DNA from: Opitutaceae bacterium
GTDB lineage: Bacteria > Verrucomicrobiota > Verrucomicrobiia > Opitutales > Opitutaceae
Length of the DNA stretch: 8,426 nucleotides
Direction of reading: 5' to 3'
Assembly (NCBI GenBank): GCA_023265535.1
Contig: JAHFTI010000159.1
Coordinates: 1 to 8,426 of the forward strand
Position 1 is the first letter of the stretch; every line of letters begins with the position of its first letter. Below, in pieces: positions 6,514-8,426 of the stretch. The translations under genes were made by a program, and so were the position numbers. The notes beneath the pieces were generated by a model. It did not search any database, had not been told where the DNA came from, and saw only the letters and a program-made list of their open reading frames with translations.

Positions 6514-6545
6514 GCCAAATGGCAGTAGGTCAAATGCCATTTGGC
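6514..6545. promoter_or_regulatory. Twin palindromic operator between the TA operon and aroB
   Basis: GCCAAATGGC (6514-6523) and GCCATTTGGC (6536-6545) both fit GCCA-WW-TGGC and start 22 bp apart, about two helical turns. Taken together they also form an 11-bp inverted repeat, 6514-6524 with 6535-6545. They lie just upstream of the antitoxin ATG (6499) and 81 bp before the aroB ATG (6626). The best reading is the autoregulatory operator of the Xre antitoxin; an effect on aroB is possible. No clear -35/-10 pair was found on either strand. Confidence 0.7.
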
Positions 6546-6625
6546 GATCATCCTCCTTCCTCCGACTCCTTCCCTTTCCCAAAACTGCATTTGACCCGCG
6601 CGCCCCGACCCTGCATCCAACGGGC

Positions 6626-7711
6626 ATGTCCGACACCCTTCGCGTCAACCTCGGCGAGCGCAGCTACAATATCCTCTTCGGTGCCAACACCCTCGGCCTC
6701 CTCCAGGCCCAGGTCGCCGAACTGCTGGCCGCCGGGCGCAAGGTCGCCGTGCTGACGGACGAGAATCTCAAGGCCAGCCAGCCCGCCCTTTTCGAACGTG
6801 TGCTCGCCGGCTGCCCCACGCTCGTCGTGCCCGCCGGCGAGGAGAGCAAGTCCCTGACGAACTTCGGCCGCGCCCTCGACTTCATGGCCGAGCACAGCCT
6901 CGACCGCAGCAGCGTGCTCGTCGCCGTCGGCGGCGGTGTGATCGGCGACCTCGGCGGCTACGCGGCCGCCTCCTTCCTGCGCGGCATCGACTTCATCCAG
7001 GTCCCCACGACGCTGCTCGCCATGGTCGACAGCTCCGTGGGCGGCAAGACCGGCATCAATCTCAAGGCCGGCAAGAACCTCGTCGGTGCCTTCCACCAGC
7101 CGCGTGCCGTGTACATCTCGACCGACCTCCTGCGCACCCTGCCCGCCCGCGAATTCGCCGCCGGCATGGCCGAGGTCATCAAGTACGGGCTCCTCGGCGA
7201 CGCCTCCCTCTTCTGCGCTCTCGAGCGCCAGCACCTGACCGTGGCCTCACCCGAGTTGGCCTCGGTCATCCATCGTTGCTGCGCCATCAAGGCCTCCATC
7301 GTCGAGGCCGACGAGCGGGAGACGGCCAAGGAGGGCGGCCGCGCCCTGCTCAACCTCGGCCACACCTTCGGACATGCCGTGGAGCAGGTGGCCGGCTACG
7401 GCACCTACCTGCACGGCGAGGCGGTTGCCATCGGCCTTTGCGCCGCCGCGCGCCTGTCCTGCCAACTTGGATACATCGGCTCCGACGAGGTGGCCCGTGT
7501 CGACCGCGTGGTGCTTGCCCACGAACTCCCTGCCGTGCTTCGCGCCCCCCTCGACTACGCTCCGCTCCACGCCGCCATGGCGCGCGACAAGAAGGTTCGT
7601 GCCGGAGCCTTGCGTTTTGTGGTGCTGAAGTCCCTCGGTGTCGCCGCCACCCAGGGCGGAATCGACCCTGCCCAGGCCGAGACCGCGTTCCGCGCCGTGG
7701 GCGCGGTCTGA
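6626..7711 (+). CDS. aroB: 3-dehydroquinate synthase
   Basis: A 361-residue cytoplasmic enzyme, the second step of the shikimate pathway: it converts DAHP to 3-dehydroquinate using NAD+ and a divalent metal (zinc or cobalt). The motifs are complete: GEESKSL (71-77), the NAD-binding GGGVIGDLGGYAAASFLRG (102-120), IQVPTTLLAMVDSSVGGKTGIN (124-145), KNLVGAFHQP (150-159), AEVIKYG with metal ligand Glu183, LNLGHTFGHAVE with His246, and LHGEAVAIG with His263. The length is typical. The ATG at 6626 places the N-terminus at the first strand, MSDTLRVNLGERSYNILFG; no Shine-Dalgarno is visible. The gene stands alone and is divergent from the toxin-antitoxin operon. Its third codon positions are almost all G or C, more strongly so than in the GH genes at the left. 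Confidence 0.98.
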   Translation: MSDTLRVNLGERSYNILFGANTLGLLQAQVAELLAAGRKVAVLTDENLKASQPALFERVLAGCPTLVVPAGEESKSLTNFGRALDFMAEHSLDRSSVLVAVGGGVIGDLGGYAAASFLRGIDFIQVPTTLLAMVDSSVGGKTGINLKAGKNLVGAFHQPRAVYISTDLLRTLPAREFAAGMAEVIKYGLLGDASLFCALERQHLTVASPELASVIHRCCAIKASIVEADERETAKEGGRALLNLGHTFGHAVEQVAGYGTYLHGEAVAIGLCAAARLSCQLGYIGSDEVARVDRVVLAHELPAVLRAPLDYAPLHAAMARDKKVRAGALRFVVLKSLGVAATQGGIDPAQAETAFRAVGAV

Positions 7712-7742
7712 GGTCAGGGGAGCCGACTCCGTTTCTCGACCG

Positions 7743-7765
7743 GCAGGGGTGCCTCCCACTCCTGC
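7743..7765 (+). terminator. Hairpin downstream of aroB
   Basis: GCAGGGGTG (7743-7751) pairs with CACTCCTGC (7757-7765) over 9 positions, one of them a G-U wobble, around a 5-nt loop. It begins 31 nt after the aroB stop. No T-run follows, so it may stabilise the transcript end rather than terminate by itself. A second 7-bp inverted repeat (7681-7687 with 7702-7708) lies inside the last aroB codons. Confidence 0.45.
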
Positions 7766-7914
7766 GGCCCTCCCGCGGCATGTGTTTGCACACTGCCAGC
7801 GGCACTAGCCTCGCTGCGCGGCATCCCTCCCTCGATAGTGTTTCCCCGGGCGTGGTCAGCCTTCAATTGTCTTTCCCTTTACTGTAATTTTTCCCAGTCT
7901 CCGTCCTGCCTTGG

Positions 7915-7940
7915 CTCCGTGTCCTCCGTGCCTCTGTGGT
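7915..7940 (+). repeat. CTCCGTG heptamer repeat
   Basis: CTCCGTG occurs at 7915-7921 and 7924-7930 and as CTCTGTG at 7932-7938, with 8-9 nt periodicity, and is followed by GTTTC. A partial CTCCGT precedes it at 7899. I recall similar intergenic CTCYGTG strings in many unrelated bacterial genomes; their function is unknown to me. Confidence 0.6.
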
Positions 7941-7995
7941 TTCCTCCCCCCACCACTCGCGGACTCACCGCCAATGATCCTCCGCCCCCCACACC

Positions 7996-8426
7996 ATGTC
8001 AGCCATCGACGAAGGCATCGTAAGGGAGTTCTTCGAACAGAACGGCTTCTTCGTGCGCCAGGTCCGCAAGTACCAGGTGCAGGCCCGCAAGAAGACGGGC
8101 GACGAGGAGATCGACCTGCTGGTGCACAACCCCGCCTGGGTTCCCGGCACCCGCCGCCCCGATTTTTTCCTGTTCTCCAACGAGCTCCAGTATGTCCATC
8201 GCGCGATCGTCGCCGTGAAGCCCTGGCACACCGACGTCTTCACCCCGGGCATCCTGAAGCATTCACCGGAGATCTTCAGTTTCCTTGAAAAGAGCGTGGT
8301 GCAGCAGGTCAGCAAACTCTTCCCCGTCGGCCCCGAGCCCGGGGTGGGGGAGGCCTCCGATTACGGCGCCGAGGCCCTCACCAAGATCCTCGTCCTGCCC
8401 GCCCTGCCCACCGCCGAACCCTATCG
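7996..8426 (+). CDS. Conserved protein of unknown function, 5' part
   Basis: The ATG at 7996 opens a frame that stays open to the end of the window (143 complete codons), so the C-terminus is missing. I do not recognise a named family. The visible part starts with a helix (IDEGIVREFFEQNGFFVRQVRKY, 4-26), followed by RKKTGDEEIDLLVHNP (31-46), the segment RAIVAVKPWHTDVFTP (69-84), and HSPEIFSFLEKSVVQQVSKLFP (89-110), ending in KILVLPALPTAEPY. The pattern 'EIDLLV' followed by a strand with 'VAVKPW' resembles the core of restriction-endonuclease-like (PD-(D/E)xK) folds, but the acidic residue usually found two before the Lys is Ala here, so a nuclease role is only a guess. No signal peptide, no membrane segment and no Shine-Dalgarno are visible. 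The strongly GC-ending codons support it as a real gene. Confidence 0.85.
   Translation, partial: MSAIDEGIVREFFEQNGFFVRQVRKYQVQARKKTGDEEIDLLVHNPAWVPGTRRPDFFLFSNELQYVHRAIVAVKPWHTDVFTPGILKHSPEIFSFLEKSVVQQVSKLFPVGPEPGVGEASDYGAEALTKILVLPALPTAEPY

Larger units (their letters stand above)
7712..7995 (+). other. Intergenic region after aroB
   Basis: A 284-nt stretch without a credible gene. It contains the hairpin at 7743-7765, a relatively AT-rich and pyrimidine-rich piece (about 7859-7896) with a TGTAAT (7883-7888) that resembles a -10 hexamer but has no good -35 at normal spacing, and the CTCCGTG repeat at 7915-7940. Any promoter for the gene at 7996 should lie here. Confidence 0.6.

Noticed and set aside
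6549..6580. Pyrimidine-rich tract upstream of aroB as a triplex or regulatory element
   Set aside because: It is interrupted by GA and such runs are frequent in this sequence's intergenic DNA; there is no further support.
6081..6620. N-terminal extension of the RES frame across the whole antitoxin gene, which would give a 396-residue protein
   Set aside because: The added part is Arg/Gly/Pro-rich and overlaps the antitoxin in another frame; the RES domain starts cleanly at the ATG at 6080.
8118..8226. Calling the right-edge protein a PD-(D/E)xK nuclease
   Set aside because: The acidic residue of the (D/E)xK motif is missing and the gene is incomplete, so the functional name is not justified.

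Overview
The window looks like chromosomal DNA from a high-GC, Gram-negative bacterium. An outer-membrane TonB-dependent receptor shows the cell envelope type. A plant-polysaccharide hydrolase pair and the style of the conserved proteins suggest Verrucomicrobiota, perhaps Opitutales; this placement is an inference from protein feel, not a database result. Most starts have no Shine-Dalgarno sequence, and several gene families fit a free-living or plant/gut-associated polysaccharide degrader.

Layout. (1) Bases 1-1592, plus strand: the C-terminal end of a GH39-like glycoside hydrolase, followed by a secreted GH5 cellulase-type enzyme. Together they look like part of a hemicellulose/cellulose degradation locus. 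A strong hairpin at 1715-1744 separates this unit from the convergent genes that follow. (2) Bases 1759-6499, minus strand: five genes read leftwards in the order Xre/ParS-type antitoxin, RES-domain toxin, TatD-family metallohydrolase, small membrane-anchored CxxC protein, OprC/NosA-type TonB-dependent copper receptor. The first three are tightly packed (2-nt gap, then a 4-nt ATGA overlap). The last two look like a copper-uptake pair, and the receptor keeps all four residues that bind copper in Pseudomonas OprC at identical spacing. (3) Bases 6500-6625: divergent promoter region between the toxin-antitoxin operon and aroB, with two GCCA-WW-TGGC palindromes 22 bp apart, probably the antitoxin operator. 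(4) Bases 6626-7711, plus strand: aroB, 3-dehydroquinate synthase (shikimate pathway). (5) Bases 7712-7995: non-coding, with a hairpin, a pyrimidine/AT-rich stretch and a CTCCGTG heptamer repeat. (6) Bases 7996-8426, plus strand: the start of an uncharacterised conserved protein that runs off the window.

The best candidates for further attention are the RES toxin with a long Pro/Lys tail, its coupling to tatD, the shared operator next to aroB, the CxxC protein beside the copper receptor, and the unnamed protein at the right edge. No mobile element, CRISPR array, tRNA or rRNA was recognised.
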